Assembly (NCBI RefSeq): GCF_963576545.1
Contig: NC_083644.1
Coordinates: 27,345,393-27,409,392 of the forward strand
DNA: 64,000 nucleotides
Direction: 5' to 3'
Origin: Limanda limanda
Lineage: Eukaryota > Chordata > Actinopteri > Pleuronectiformes > Pleuronectidae
Below, in pieces: positions 24,118 to 34,185 of the stretch (position 1 is its first letter; every line of letters starts with the position of its first letter). Made by a program: the position numbers and the translations under genes. A model generated the notes under the pieces. The model was not told the origin of the DNA. It saw nothing but the letters and a program-made list of their open reading frames with translations, and did no database searches.

Positions 24118-26933
24118 ATGTTGATTAAAGCCAGGCTTGGTGATGTCCAAAAATTTGTTAGAATAACGGAGCCAGATCTCAAAGAGTTCTTGATTGCAGG
24201 TAAGAAATTGACATTAGACTCAAACATTGCACTGGAAGCTTTATGGTGCTAAATGTGATAGTAACTTTCTGTACAAATGTTACCATCTCTATTGACATTG
24301 AGAAACTTTGAATTCTTTGCTAAAAAAAAAGTTATAATACTACAAATACTTTTATTATACACATTAATTTATTCATGTTTATTAAAAAAAAGTAGACTAA
24401 TGTTCCAGATTCATTGGACGTGAATGTTTGACCATCATGAACACATACAAGTATTTGTCTTTTCCTGTAGCATTTGCAAAGTTTGGTGTGCCAGCTGTGA
24501 CAGAAGGTGTGAAAGTTTTTGACAGTTCTGGGACTGAGTTGGATGACGACGTATTTGAGGACGTAGTTAAGGATCCCTCAGTTGGAGTGCTAACCATCAC
24601 ATATGAAACTGGTATGTCTCAGTTAAATATGTAATTTATTTTTCAGTTTTCAATGTACATGCTAGTTCCTTGTGGTTAATATTTTCCTTCCTTCTGCTTC
24701 TCTTGTGTCAAGAAACTGTCTCCATGGTACCATCTCCTGAGCTGTCTACATCCCTTGAATCGTCTGATTCTCACGACACAATCATCCTCTCAGAAAGTCC
24801 TAAACGGCAGAGGCTGGACACAGAAGCCAAGAACGTAAGAATTAACACACAAACAGAGCAGAACAGGGATTATATTAAGGCCGCCAAGGCCATAAAAAAA
24901 TAACCACTTGTTTCAATGTGGAATTGTTTTTCTCTTTGTTTGAAGTTGGTGGAATCCACTCTTACCAAGAAACCTGGTGGGGAACGCATAATGAATGAGT
25001 ATAATCGAAGCAAGTCCCTGACAGATGAAACCAGGAGGAAAATGGTGAACATACTGGCAGCTGACATGACGGAGAAGAATGGGTAATTTGTAAATAGTTT
25101 TTATGTTACTTGGTGAAGCTTTTAGATCAAGCTCAAGTCTTTGTTAAATGTGCATTTAACAAATCTGTACTTTTTTAAATCTTGCAGTATATCACCACCG
25201 AGACAGGTGAAAGAAATGTATGCCAGGGGCATTGTGAACTTATTCCCCTACCTCAGTGATCCATTCTCCAGGACCGGTTATGTAAGTCACATATAATCTC
25301 TGTGATAAGGTTAAAAGATTAAATATTTTGATTGCTACCAGAGCACACTTTCAAAGGTACTTTTTGATTAGAAAAAATTGATTTAATTGCTCTGCATACA
25401 TGAGGCTTTCCCAGTTGCAGTTGTGGAACTATGGCTTTCTTACCCCCAGTCCCCAATCCCCAATTGTGAGAGGCAGGAATGGAGGATTCATGTCCAAAAT
25501 GACACTTTTTTTGTTGCGTACAAAATTGGAAGCACCTTAACTTAAAAAACAAATCTCATTAATTGAGTGTCTGTTTTTGTTATCCTTTCACCCTTCAAGG
25601 ACCATTATTATGATGGCGAGAGTGGATCAGGGTACTTGGCCTGGAGGATCAAAACTATTCAGAGATCCACTGCTAGAGACAGGCGATCATCATATGGAGG
25701 TAACGCTCTAACAATAATAATAATAAAAGTAGAAGAAGATTTGAAACATTGTTTTTGTTCTTGTTTGTTTTTCTTGCCTGTACGTTTATATGGTTGTCAA
25801 AGTATGGTGTTTTTTTCCATGTTGTGTAGCATCATCTGAAGGAACATCTTGGGAAGATGGGCCTGGAGGACCAGCTGCCAGACGAGAGCCCCAGTGTGTT
25901 CCAGAGACTGTCCTGAGTGAAGATGGGTGTAAGGAAGCAATCGCACTGATGAGACATTCAGTTGATGAGGACACAATCAAGAAGAAGATGAAGCTGACGT
26001 TTGACTTCCGCCGCAACATGGTTCTCGAGCCACAGCAGTCAAGCGATGTACTGTCTGTCTTTCCACGTTTCAAAGACGTCAAAGACTTGGTAATTTTTTT
26101 TCATTGTTTTGACAATTTCACAATTATGTTTTAAAAAGAAAGTATGTGTGCATTTTAGTGACAGTAACAATTCATCTGGCTGTGAAATCTTTAAGTTCTT
26201 AATTTTCCTTCCCCTAGGTGGAACAAGATTTTCTTATGATGTTTGGAGAGGATGTCTCTGGCAAGTTTCTTGAGAAATGGGCGACCACGTTCAAGAAAAA
26301 GGTCATCCAGCAATGCAGAAAGCTTCCATCCACCAGTGAGCTTGAAGATCTTCTCCTGGCAGCTGATACTTGTGAGGATGGGTCTGAAGTGGATTACGAC
26401 AGTGGTCAGTATGACTTTTGCCTCATTTCATTGGCTGCATTTGTTATGTCTGCTTCACTGTAACCCATGTCAGTGTTAAGGTTTTACTGGTGTGTTATGC
26501 TGTATACACTCAGTATGCCAAGTAGCAATAATTAGCAGTGTAATAATGTCCTGTGAACATACAGTGATGAGGAACATTTAATAACCTCACAGCCACATAA
26601 AGGTATTGGTGCCCTTAAGGCAGAGAATAACATAACAAAATAGTGACAACTTACCGAGCTAAACAACCACTAAACTCATCAATACACATTTCAAAATTAT
26701 CAATCACATAATTGCTAATTCACTCACTCACTACCTCATACAACTTCAACTGATGGTCCACTTAACATCAAATTTGTGTTGTTACAGGTTGGGACAGTGA
26801 CCTCTCATCGATTTTGCTGCTGTTACACCTGATTCCCCCCACTGCCCAGGGTCGTAAAATACCTGGAAAGGTGTCTGCTTCCCAAGCAGAGAAGCATCTT
26901 GTGGTCTTCAAGAAGGTTTTTATATTCTCCTAA
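24118..26933 (+). CDS. EnSpm companion gene: CIDE-N/PB1-like, 'SAMD3-like' protein (nine coding exons)
   Basis: Coding exons 24118-24199, 24471-24611, 24713-24834, 24946-25082, 25188-25281, 25600-25699, 25830-26089, 26218-26404 and 26788-26933 join in one frame (422 codons plus stop). Every internal intron is GT-AG and there is no break. Residues 1-73 (LIKARLGD...KFGVPA...FDSSGTELDDDVFEDV...GVLTI) look like a ubiquitin-fold CIDE-N or PB1 domain. Then comes an acidic/serine linker with a basic KRQR, a helical block (TDETRRKMVNILAADMTEKN, PPRQVKEMYARGIVNLFPYL), and a C-terminal block (FPRFKDVKDLVEQDFLMMFG, EKWATTFKKKVI, GWDSDLSSILLLLHLIPPTA). I remember the latter blocks from many fish proteins labelled sterile-alpha-motif-domain-3-like. 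The family normally continues past AEKHLVVFKK; here a poor donor (GTTTTT) or read-through gives a stop 6 codons later, so the C-terminus is probably shortened. An upstream in-frame ATG in the leader exon (21,901) could extend the N-terminus by 21 residues. Function unknown. Confidence 0.8.
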
Positions 26934-27082
26934 TTTTATAATATGTTTTATTCAATTATGTTTGACTGAGGGAGCTTCAGTTTTGCAGGTCATAATCACT
27001 TATACACATTTAAAAACTGTACAAACACATGGAAGCTGTTTTGTGTGTGTCTGTGTAATATCACAACCATGTTCTGTTTGTC

Positions 27083-29080
27083 ATGAAGTGCTTTGTTTGT
27101 CAGACTGAGTTAACTTGCACAAATACCCTTGTTAGGCATTTACGAGTTGTTCATGGTTACTTGGATGGAAAATATCTTCGCCTTAAATGTGCTCAGTTTG
27201 GATGTGGCCATGTGCTTGGAACTTTTTCTGGGTTTAGGAAACATTTAAACACCAAACACACTGACAATATTGACCAACAAGTTGATAATGACGTCAATTT
27301 AAGCAGAGCAGATCTTGGTGAAGCAGGAGAGCAGGTGACAGCCAATGTAGAAGAGACAGCCTCAACATCTACCCCGTTGACAAGGTCCAGTAGCAGCCCT
27401 TTAGTTATGTGTGCCACAGCTATTGCACAACTCAAAGCAGCAGGATTAAGTCAGTCTAATGTTAAGAGATTTGTCTCATCAATGGAAGAAGTGATTTTTG
27501 AGGTTCACAGTCAGGCTAAAGATGTAGCTTTACAGTGCTTGTCTCCACAGGATACAGAAAATAGGAACAAAATAGAGCAATCCTTCCAAATGTTGGAAAA
27601 CCCATTCACACCTTTAAATACAGAAGCAAAACTAAGCAGACACCTAAGAGAGAAATGGGGACTTGTTGAGCCTGTACAAAAAGTGCTTGGCACAAGATTT
27701 GACAGCAGAAGAAACAAAACTACTGGGACATATGACCAAGTCCTTGTAACTGACATGTTTGCATATGTTCCCATTTTGGAAACACTGAAGAGTATTTTAC
27801 AAAAAAAAGAATCTGCAGACTTGTTCAAGCCCAGGTATATTCCCAAGGAAGGTGTGTATGCAGACTTGAGAGATGCCACCTATTTTAACCAAAGTCCCCT
27901 ATTTTCTATAGAAAAAGATGCCTTGCAGATCCAGCTCTTTTACGACGACTTCGAAACTGCAAATGTCTTGGGACCAAAAAGGGGTTTACATAAATTAGGT
28001 GCTATATATTTTACTTTAAGAAATTACCCCCCAATCTTTAATTCGTCTTTGATTAATATTCATTTGTGTGCTCTATTTCATGCACAGGACATAAAGCGAT
28101 ACAGTTTTAATTTGATACTGGAACCACTTATTAATGATCTGAAAGTGCTTGAGACAGAGGGACTTCAAATTCCAACTTTTGAACATGTTATTCATGGTAC
28201 TGTAGTTCAGGTCACTGGGGACAATCTTGGTTTGCATGGTCTCTTTGGCTTTGTAGAGTCATTTTGGGCGCGATATTGCTGTCGTTTCTGTCTCCTTGAG
28301 AAACACTCTTTCCAAACTGTATTCTGTGAAGATGACCCGGAAGTTGTCTTAAGAACTGTTGATTCACATGCACAGCACTGTCAAACTGTACAAACAGATC
28401 CAAGGTTGCCACATGTATATGGTGTCAAACGTGTTTGTCTGTTGAATTCACTTCAGTATTTCAACACAGCCAACAATTTTGCAGTTGATATCATGCACGA
28501 TATTTTAGAGGGAGTTGGGCAGTTCGAGGTGAAACTGATTCTGAAATACATCCAAGGCAACTGCCTAAGTGCTGAACAAGTGGCTGGTAGAATACATGCG
28601 TATGACTATGGTTTCAGTCAGCAGCGAAACCGTCCACCTCTGCCAACAGATAAAATGATGGATGAAAGTAATGATTTGGGGTTGAATGCCATACATCCTT
28701 GGTGTTTGTTGAACAATATGCCTTTGCTTTTTGGTGATTTGATCGAGACAGATGATAAACACTGGCATCTCCTACTTTTGCTTCTTCAGATTGATAACAT
28801 TGTATTCTCACCAGTCTTGTCAAAAGGCATGACCATATACCTCAAACATTTAATCACTGATCATCATCGGCTGTTCAAGCAATTATTTCCTGAAAGAAAT
28901 CTCTTGCCAAAGCATCATTTTATGATACATTATCCTAGCTGCATTAGGCACATTGGTCCAATTTTACACACATGGTGTATGCGTTACGAAGCCAAACATA
29001 ATTTCTTCAAACAGCAATTAAAAAGCTTTAAAAACATAACAACAACATTAGCCAAAAAGCACCAAAGATATATGGCATGA
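27083..29080 (+). CDS. EnSpm/CACTA-type transposase, main part (665 aa)
   Basis: A single long frame. Residues 3-24 (C3, C6, H19, H24) and 36-59 (C36, C41, H54, H59) form two C2H2-type zinc fingers for DNA binding. A Ser/Thr-rich linker follows. The catalytic part shows LFYDDFETANVLGPKRGLHK (acidic pair D288/D289), VTGDNLGLHGLFGF (D380) with a nearby CCRFC metal-binding-like motif, and FAVDIMHDILEGV (D469, H472, D473, E476). This arrangement fits the CMC (CACTA/Mirage/Chapaev) DDE transposases, which cut and rejoin element ends in the nucleus. The frame ends early at AKKHQRYMA. The following DNA continues the protein in the +1 frame (WHESFSKERLIVGPG...), so one frameshift near 29,075 has cut off the C-terminus. 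It begins about 150 bases after the companion gene, on the same strand. Confidence 0.85.
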   Translation: MKCFVCQTELTCTNTLVRHLRVVHGYLDGKYLRLKCAQFGCGHVLGTFSGFRKHLNTKHTDNIDQQVDNDVNLSRADLGEAGEQVTANVEETASTSTPLTRSSSSPLVMCATAIAQLKAAGLSQSNVKRFVSSMEEVIFEVHSQAKDVALQCLSPQDTENRNKIEQSFQMLENPFTPLNTEAKLSRHLREKWGLVEPVQKVLGTRFDSRRNKTTGTYDQVLVTDMFAYVPILETLKSILQKKESADLFKPRYIPKEGVYADLRDATYFNQSPLFSIEKDALQIQLFYDDFETANVLGPKRGLHKLGAIYFTLRNYPPIFNSSLINIHLCALFHAQDIKRYSFNLILEPLINDLKVLETEGLQIPTFEHVIHGTVVQVTGDNLGLHGLFGFVESFWARYCCRFCLLEKHSFQTVFCEDDPEVVLRTVDSHAQHCQTVQTDPRLPHVYGVKRVCLLNSLQYFNTANNFAVDIMHDILEGVGQFEVKLILKYIQGNCLSAEQVAGRIHAYDYGFSQQRNRPPLPTDKMMDESNDLGLNAIHPWCLLNNMPLLFGDLIETDDKHWHLLLLLLQIDNIVFSPVLSKGMTIYLKHLITDHHRLFKQLFPERNLLPKHHFMIHYPSCIRHIGPILHTWCMRYEAKHNFFKQQLKSFKNITTTLAKKHQRYMA

Positions 29081-29123
29081 ATCTTTTAGCAAAGAAAGAT
29101 TAATTGTAGGTCCAGGAAAAATT

Positions 29124-29528
29124 GTGACACTTTATGAGTCAAAACATGGAGCAGCAGTAGCGGAAAAATTTGGAACTATTTTGTCAACCAGTGTGTTTTC
29201 TGCAAAATGGATAAAGTATCATGGTACGGAATACCGTTGTGACTTCATTGTATGCACTGAGGTAGCATGTGAGATGCCTGTATTTTGTAAGATTGACATG
29301 ATTGCTGTAAAAGATGATTGTGTTTTGCTCTGTGGAAAATTGATTGAAACCATCTGTTTTGATAACCATTACCATGCTTTTAAGGTCAAGCTGCATCCAG
29401 ACAAAGTTCCTAAAGTGTTGCACATAAATAATCTTTTTTACTTCAAACCATTTGATGTTCAAATGAAGTATGGTACAACTGATACTGCCTTATATATTGT
29501 TCCATATTGCCATTTTATGCAGACCTAG
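29124..29528 (+). pseudogene. EnSpm transposase C-terminal part, out of frame
   Basis: An open frame of 134 codons plus about 15 upstream codons without an ATG (from about 29,078). It continues the transposase in the +1 frame: SKERLIVGPGKIVTLYESKH, then a compact domain ending VPYCHFMQT. It is separated from the main frame only by the shift near 29,075, so it is the detached C-terminus and not a separate gene. Confidence 0.75.
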
Positions 29529-29731
29529 GTAGTCTAGTAGGAAGGAGGGGTCCCAATGTCCCCGAGACAAACGTTGTGGCATTGTAAGACTGATCAAAAG
29601 TTAACTTGTTTTTTAAGTAATGTTTTTATGCAGACTTGATCAGTTGCTTGGCATGACTGCAACCATCTAGCTCAGATGATGTAAAGTTCACTTTGAGCCC
29701 TGTAATGGCATGGCAAGTACACTGTTAACTG

Positions 29732-29866
29732 TTATTGTTTTGGGGTGCTTGGCACGGCAGGCACACACACCCATTGCACTGTTAACACAATCTTACTGTT
29801 ATGTTACATGTGAACAAGTTATTGTTTTGGGGTGCTTGGCACGGCAGGCACACACACCCATTGCAC
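29732..29866. repeat. Tandem duplication in the EnSpm 3' non-coding region
   Basis: A 48-bp segment (TTATTGTTTTGGGGTGCTTG...) at 29,732-29,779 is repeated exactly at 29,819-29,866, a period of 87 bases. The exact identity implies a recent duplication. Confidence 0.95.
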
Positions 29867-30059
29867 AACTATTCACTTTGTATTTATTTTGTACAACTAT
29901 AAAGGTTGATTCCAAATGTTAAATGCATTTTTAGAAGGTACTTTGTGCAATAAAAAATGAGAAGTTTAATGCATTTTGGTGGTCACTTGTTTTTATTAAA
30001 TGGTATTTCTAAAAGTATTTTATAGATAGAGGCAATTTGACACTACAAAGGTGTAAAAG

Positions 30060-30514
30060 TAACAACATATTGATCTGTGCAGTGTTAAGATTTGACTCTT
30101 TCTGAGTAGTTTTTTCACAGCACAGAGTAAATCATCAACACTGTACTGTGTAAAATTAACAGTAATCAGAGTTATATGAGCCTCCAGTGTTAACCTTCAA
30201 GAACTCCATTCAGTGTTAAAAAGTATATGAATCAGAGTTGATTTGTCACCACAGTAGAGTAACTTATCAACACTGCTCAGAGTCATATTTACTCTCTCCA
30301 GAGTTATTTAACCTGTAGTGTTAAGTTCCATTAACACTGTACAGTGTTAGCCAGTGTTAATTTTTTACTCAATTTTGAGTTAATTTAACTCTGAAATTTT
30401 AACACTATGGAAAGAGTTAATTTAACACCAATTCTGATAAGGACCAAATACACTCGGACACAGTGTTAAATTTAACTCTTTAAGTGTTGATTTAACACTG
30501 CAAAATTTACTGTG
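30060..30514. repeat. EnSpm right subterminal repeat region and terminal inverted repeat
   Basis: At least ten copies of GTGTTAA or its complement, and a similar number of AGAGT/ACTCT words, in both orientations, ending in the inverted copy of the left terminus (…AAATTTACTGTG). This is typical of EnSpm/CACTA ends, where such words bind element-encoded proteins. Confidence 0.85.
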
Positions 30515-30730
30515 TGCTTACATCAAATCAGCCAATCATGTGGTGGAAGCGCAGTGGATAAAATCATGCTGATTCAGGTTAGGAGCTCAGTTAATGTTCA
30601 CAGAATGGGGAGGGGAAAAAAAGTAATGTCAGAGACTTTGACTGTGGCATGACTGTTTTCTGGGGTGAGCTTGGATTAAACTGGGATTTTCACGCCCTAC
30701 AGACTCTGGAGTTCACAGTTCACTGGAGTG
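30515..30730 (+). mobile_element. Right half of the Tc1-like repeat interrupted by the EnSpm element
   Basis: AATCAGCCAATCATGTGG, AAAATCATGCTGATTCAGGT, GTTCACAGAATGGGGAGGGG, ACTTTGACTGTGGCATGACT and CTGGGATTTTCACGC follow the order of a common fish Tc1-like element. The coding frame is decayed. The left half lies at 21,690-21,725. Confidence 0.7.
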
Positions 30731-33700
30731 AACTGTGGAGTAAACTGTGATTAGTCAAACACTGTATGTGCTTGGTTGGTTATTCTAACTTACACTGGAC
30801 AGTATTAATGTGATGTGTAGCATACTGCTGTGCTAGTGATAGTTGGAACATAAGCAACACAACTCACTCGTTATTGGACAGTTTGAAAAAACGCGTATAA
30901 TGTTCAGTGAGACGTTTTTCAAAGTTTTTTCATACAATGTCTACAAAGTTAGGACTAGGCACCTGAAACTACTATGTTAAGGTAGCCCATTGAGGGCAGT
31001 GAGTTGTGTGATGGTAGGAAAATATAGTTCATTTTGTTTTTCCGCAGAACACTATGACCATTTTTTTTTTCCATTTCTACAGACAGAAAAGCCTTTATGC
31101 AGAAAAATACACACTAAGGTAGAACAAACATGGAGGACAGCAAATGTGTACCCAGTGTGTAATACTAAATCATAATGCTGTAGTATAATTATCATAGGAC
31201 TATTACAATTAAGAAAACAATGGATTCATAATTTAATTAATGCAGTGGAAGTGGACATGTGATAACATATATTTACAAAAACAAATATTGTGATATTTTT
31301 AGGCTATATCGCGATACACGATATATATCTCGATATTCCCTACTGATACAAAAACACACATGCGCGCAGGAATGTTTTCTGGATGGGCGGGGGAGTGAGC
31401 AGTGAGAGGGGCATGAGAAGAGAGAAGAGAAACACAAAGATAATTTCCTGCTGACGGCTTAAAACATTCACGTCACAATTTATACTCAATGGTCGCGATA
31501 TAGTCATTTTACACATTGCACGTGGTACATCAAGAATAAATATCAATTCAACATTCTTTTGTCTTTTCTGGACATTTATTGGGGTGTCTGACTTTCACAC
31601 TCTTGTTATGCAATCCTTACAAAACACATCATCATTGCTGATCCTCCTCAGCCCATTCAGTGTTGTGTTCACTAAGCAAACTAAGCAAGGGAGAGTGATA
31701 GCTATTGCTCTTTAGGCCATTTTCAGGGTAAGCACAGTAGTGAGGTTGGGGAGCCTTCAAATTAATGTTGAGCTGTTACTCATGATTACGCTGAGGATCT
31801 CAGTAAACTTGAAGCTGTGCAACGTGAGCAATTCTGGATAAACAAACTCCCATTTCACAAAATAACACTTTCACATTTGTACTTCAGTTTAAATTATGCA
31901 ATTTTTGCCTTCAAACCCTATCAAAGCTAATAGTATGGTCTGAAAAGACCAGGGACACCAGTGGCACTAAACCCTGACAATCAACTGAGATACCTCTTGA
32001 TGTTATATAGTCCAGTATAAAGTTAGGAGCTGTTTTCTTCCCCTCTCTGCATATTGTAAGATTAGACTAAATAACAGGTTTACATTCTACGATATAAATG
32101 TGATGATAACCATCACATAAAATGACCTAATCTAGGTGTCTGGTATATAATTCTACACTTTTCTGCATAATTCATTTTAATTTATGTCATTTCTCAGGAT
32201 CTGGGTCAGTATTGAATACAAATTGTGTGGCGGGTGCTTTAAAACCAACCATGTAGTTAGTTTGATGGTGTGTTGATCAAACATTGAACATAAGTGTAAG
32301 GCTAGTTGAAGGCTACTAAGGTTAACAGGAGGCTACACTTTCCAGGTTATCAAATACCAAAGAAATGTTCAGAAACGGAGAACAGGTGATGAATCAGTAC
32401 AAGTCTCCACTAAGCCAATGCTGACTTGAGACTTATAAAATAGAATGTAAACACTGTAGCACCAAATCCCTGAACTGAACCTTTTGCTAAAAAATATTTA
32501 CTTCTACCCGCCATTTCTCTGATACTCTCACTGCCAGGGGATCTAGAAAAACGACAGCAGCGTTAGAGGAGAGAGGCACCCATCACAAACTCTCTCAAAT
32601 TGTCTGTTGCATATTTTACACATCTCATCTCTCCCCTCCCCACATTTGTGGATTACCGTGGTGGAAAACTAACCCATCTGCATTAAGAACAGCAGTGGTC
32701 ATACATGGAGCGGAAGGCATGTCTACAGGAGCGTCAACAAGTGTGGGTTCCCAACAGACAGTGTTATTCTGTGTGATAGAAAGTCCTCTCACCATTACTG
32801 AAAAAGAAACTTGCTTGGATGCTCAGTACATGGAGATCTTTTTCGGCAGCCATAAACAAGGTTCCCACGCTGAAATAGTGCAGAGGAAGTAATATGTTCT
32901 CTGCTGCTTGCTGTGCATCTTATCACCTCTGTCTGTCATCACTGGGAACAGGCAGGTATCAGTGCTCTGTGAGGTCTATTTTATTTGAGCAGCTTCCTCT
33001 CTGTCCTCCATCTCTGAATTCTTTATTTGGATAAGCATGTTGGTGGAGTTACAGCTCCCCTGTTACCTTCTACTCTGACGTCTATGTACGTAGTCACCTT
33101 TAATGGCCTTCTTATTTTTACCCACTTTAACGCAGCAAAATCTCCATTTTAATAATAATTTTATTTACAAGCATGCAAACTGTTTGTTTCACTCTCATTC
33201 TATGCAATTTGTAAATTCTGATAATTAAAAGAAGCAGCATGTGCACAGGAGTAACATGCACTCGCTGCTTCCCATGCAGGTGCTGCCAGTGTGTCGAAGC
33301 ACAATATTAACATGACTATCAAAGCACAAAAATAACTGTGGTTTGTTTCTTCAGGGATTATTTCTGCTTTCGCTGTTGTTGTTCACAGGCCCCCCCGCAG
33401 AGCCAAGCAACCGAGCGCCAACTGAAACAGGAAGAGGATATGATTTGCATAGAAGAATGAGCTGTGTATCTCTGCCATCTATCTGAGTTATCGTCTATAA
33501 AGGGTCACCTCATTTGAATTACAAATCTCATGATTTTCCACTTAGGTTTGGGTTTATTTTGAAGGAGTTGCTTTCTACTGAGGGTGAATTTAATTTGCAT
33601 TTTTCTTTCTTGATCAGACCACCTCTTGTTTAAAAGAATTAAGGAAAATGGCAGCAGCATCTGTCACTCTAGCAACTCTAAAAGCATGCTTGGTAATATA

Positions 33701-34045
33701 CATGTAGTATCCGTCAGGTTTTCCAGCCTGAATGGACTAACAAGACAATGTGAAGAAACAATTAACATGATAACCTGGTGAATTGTCATTTAAAATTCAA
33801 TTAAAATTCAAATTAAAAGTCTCAATAGAGAACTTGTCAAGGGACAATCGTAAGAAGACATTGTTTGGTGAATAGTTCCAGCTACGAAGGTTGTAAAATT
33901 TACACCTCAAGCTTAATGTGAACATTTCGCAAGGATTTTGAATAAAAGTGAGTCCAAACTCCATCCAATTGGATATTAAGCACATTGACACATTGATAAC
34001 CACAGACCAGCTATTTATTGGGTAACATCACAAATAAATAATACT
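30731..34045. other. Non-coding sequence, nothing firmly recognised
   Basis: AT-rich. A phrase at 31,300-31,340 (TATATCGCGATACACGATAT) looks like part of a dispersed repeat. An octamer-like ATTTGCAT lies near 33,445. No credible gene. Confidence 0.4.
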
Positions 34046-34185
34046 GCACCTTTCTAGTATTAACGACCGCACAGTCCTTAACTGCTTCTATATATTTCAC
34101 TTATCTACTCATACATCCCATTTACACGTCAACCGCAGGACACTTCCATGTGTGGACTTTAGAAGCTGCTACTGGAATCACCAAC
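34046..34185 (+). repeat. Dispersed teleost repeat, copy 3 (decayed)
   Basis: TTTCTAGTATTAACGACCGC, then a diverged CATCCCATTTACACGTC, and GGAATCACCAACCCGTCC follow the order seen in the other copies of this family. Confidence 0.45.

Larger units (their letters stand above)
21726..30514 (+). mobile_element. EnSpm/CACTA-type DNA transposon, 8.8 kb, with two genes
   Basis: The left end begins CACAGTAAATTTCGCAGTG. The right end, read on the minus strand, begins CACAGTAAATTTTGCAGTG, and the match continues through TTAAAT. The CACAG termini, the 2-bp TG on each side, the subterminal regions packed with GTGTTAA and AGAGT motifs, and the CMC-type transposase inside all fit the EnSpm/CACTA superfamily. 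Content from left to right: a CpG-rich leader exon; a first intron of about 2.1 kb holding nested repeats; a nine-coding-exon companion gene (24,118-26,933); a transposase (27,083-29,528); and a repeat-rich right subterminal region. Both genes read rightward. The flanking DNA is one older Tc1-like repeat, so the boundaries are well supported. Confidence 0.88.
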
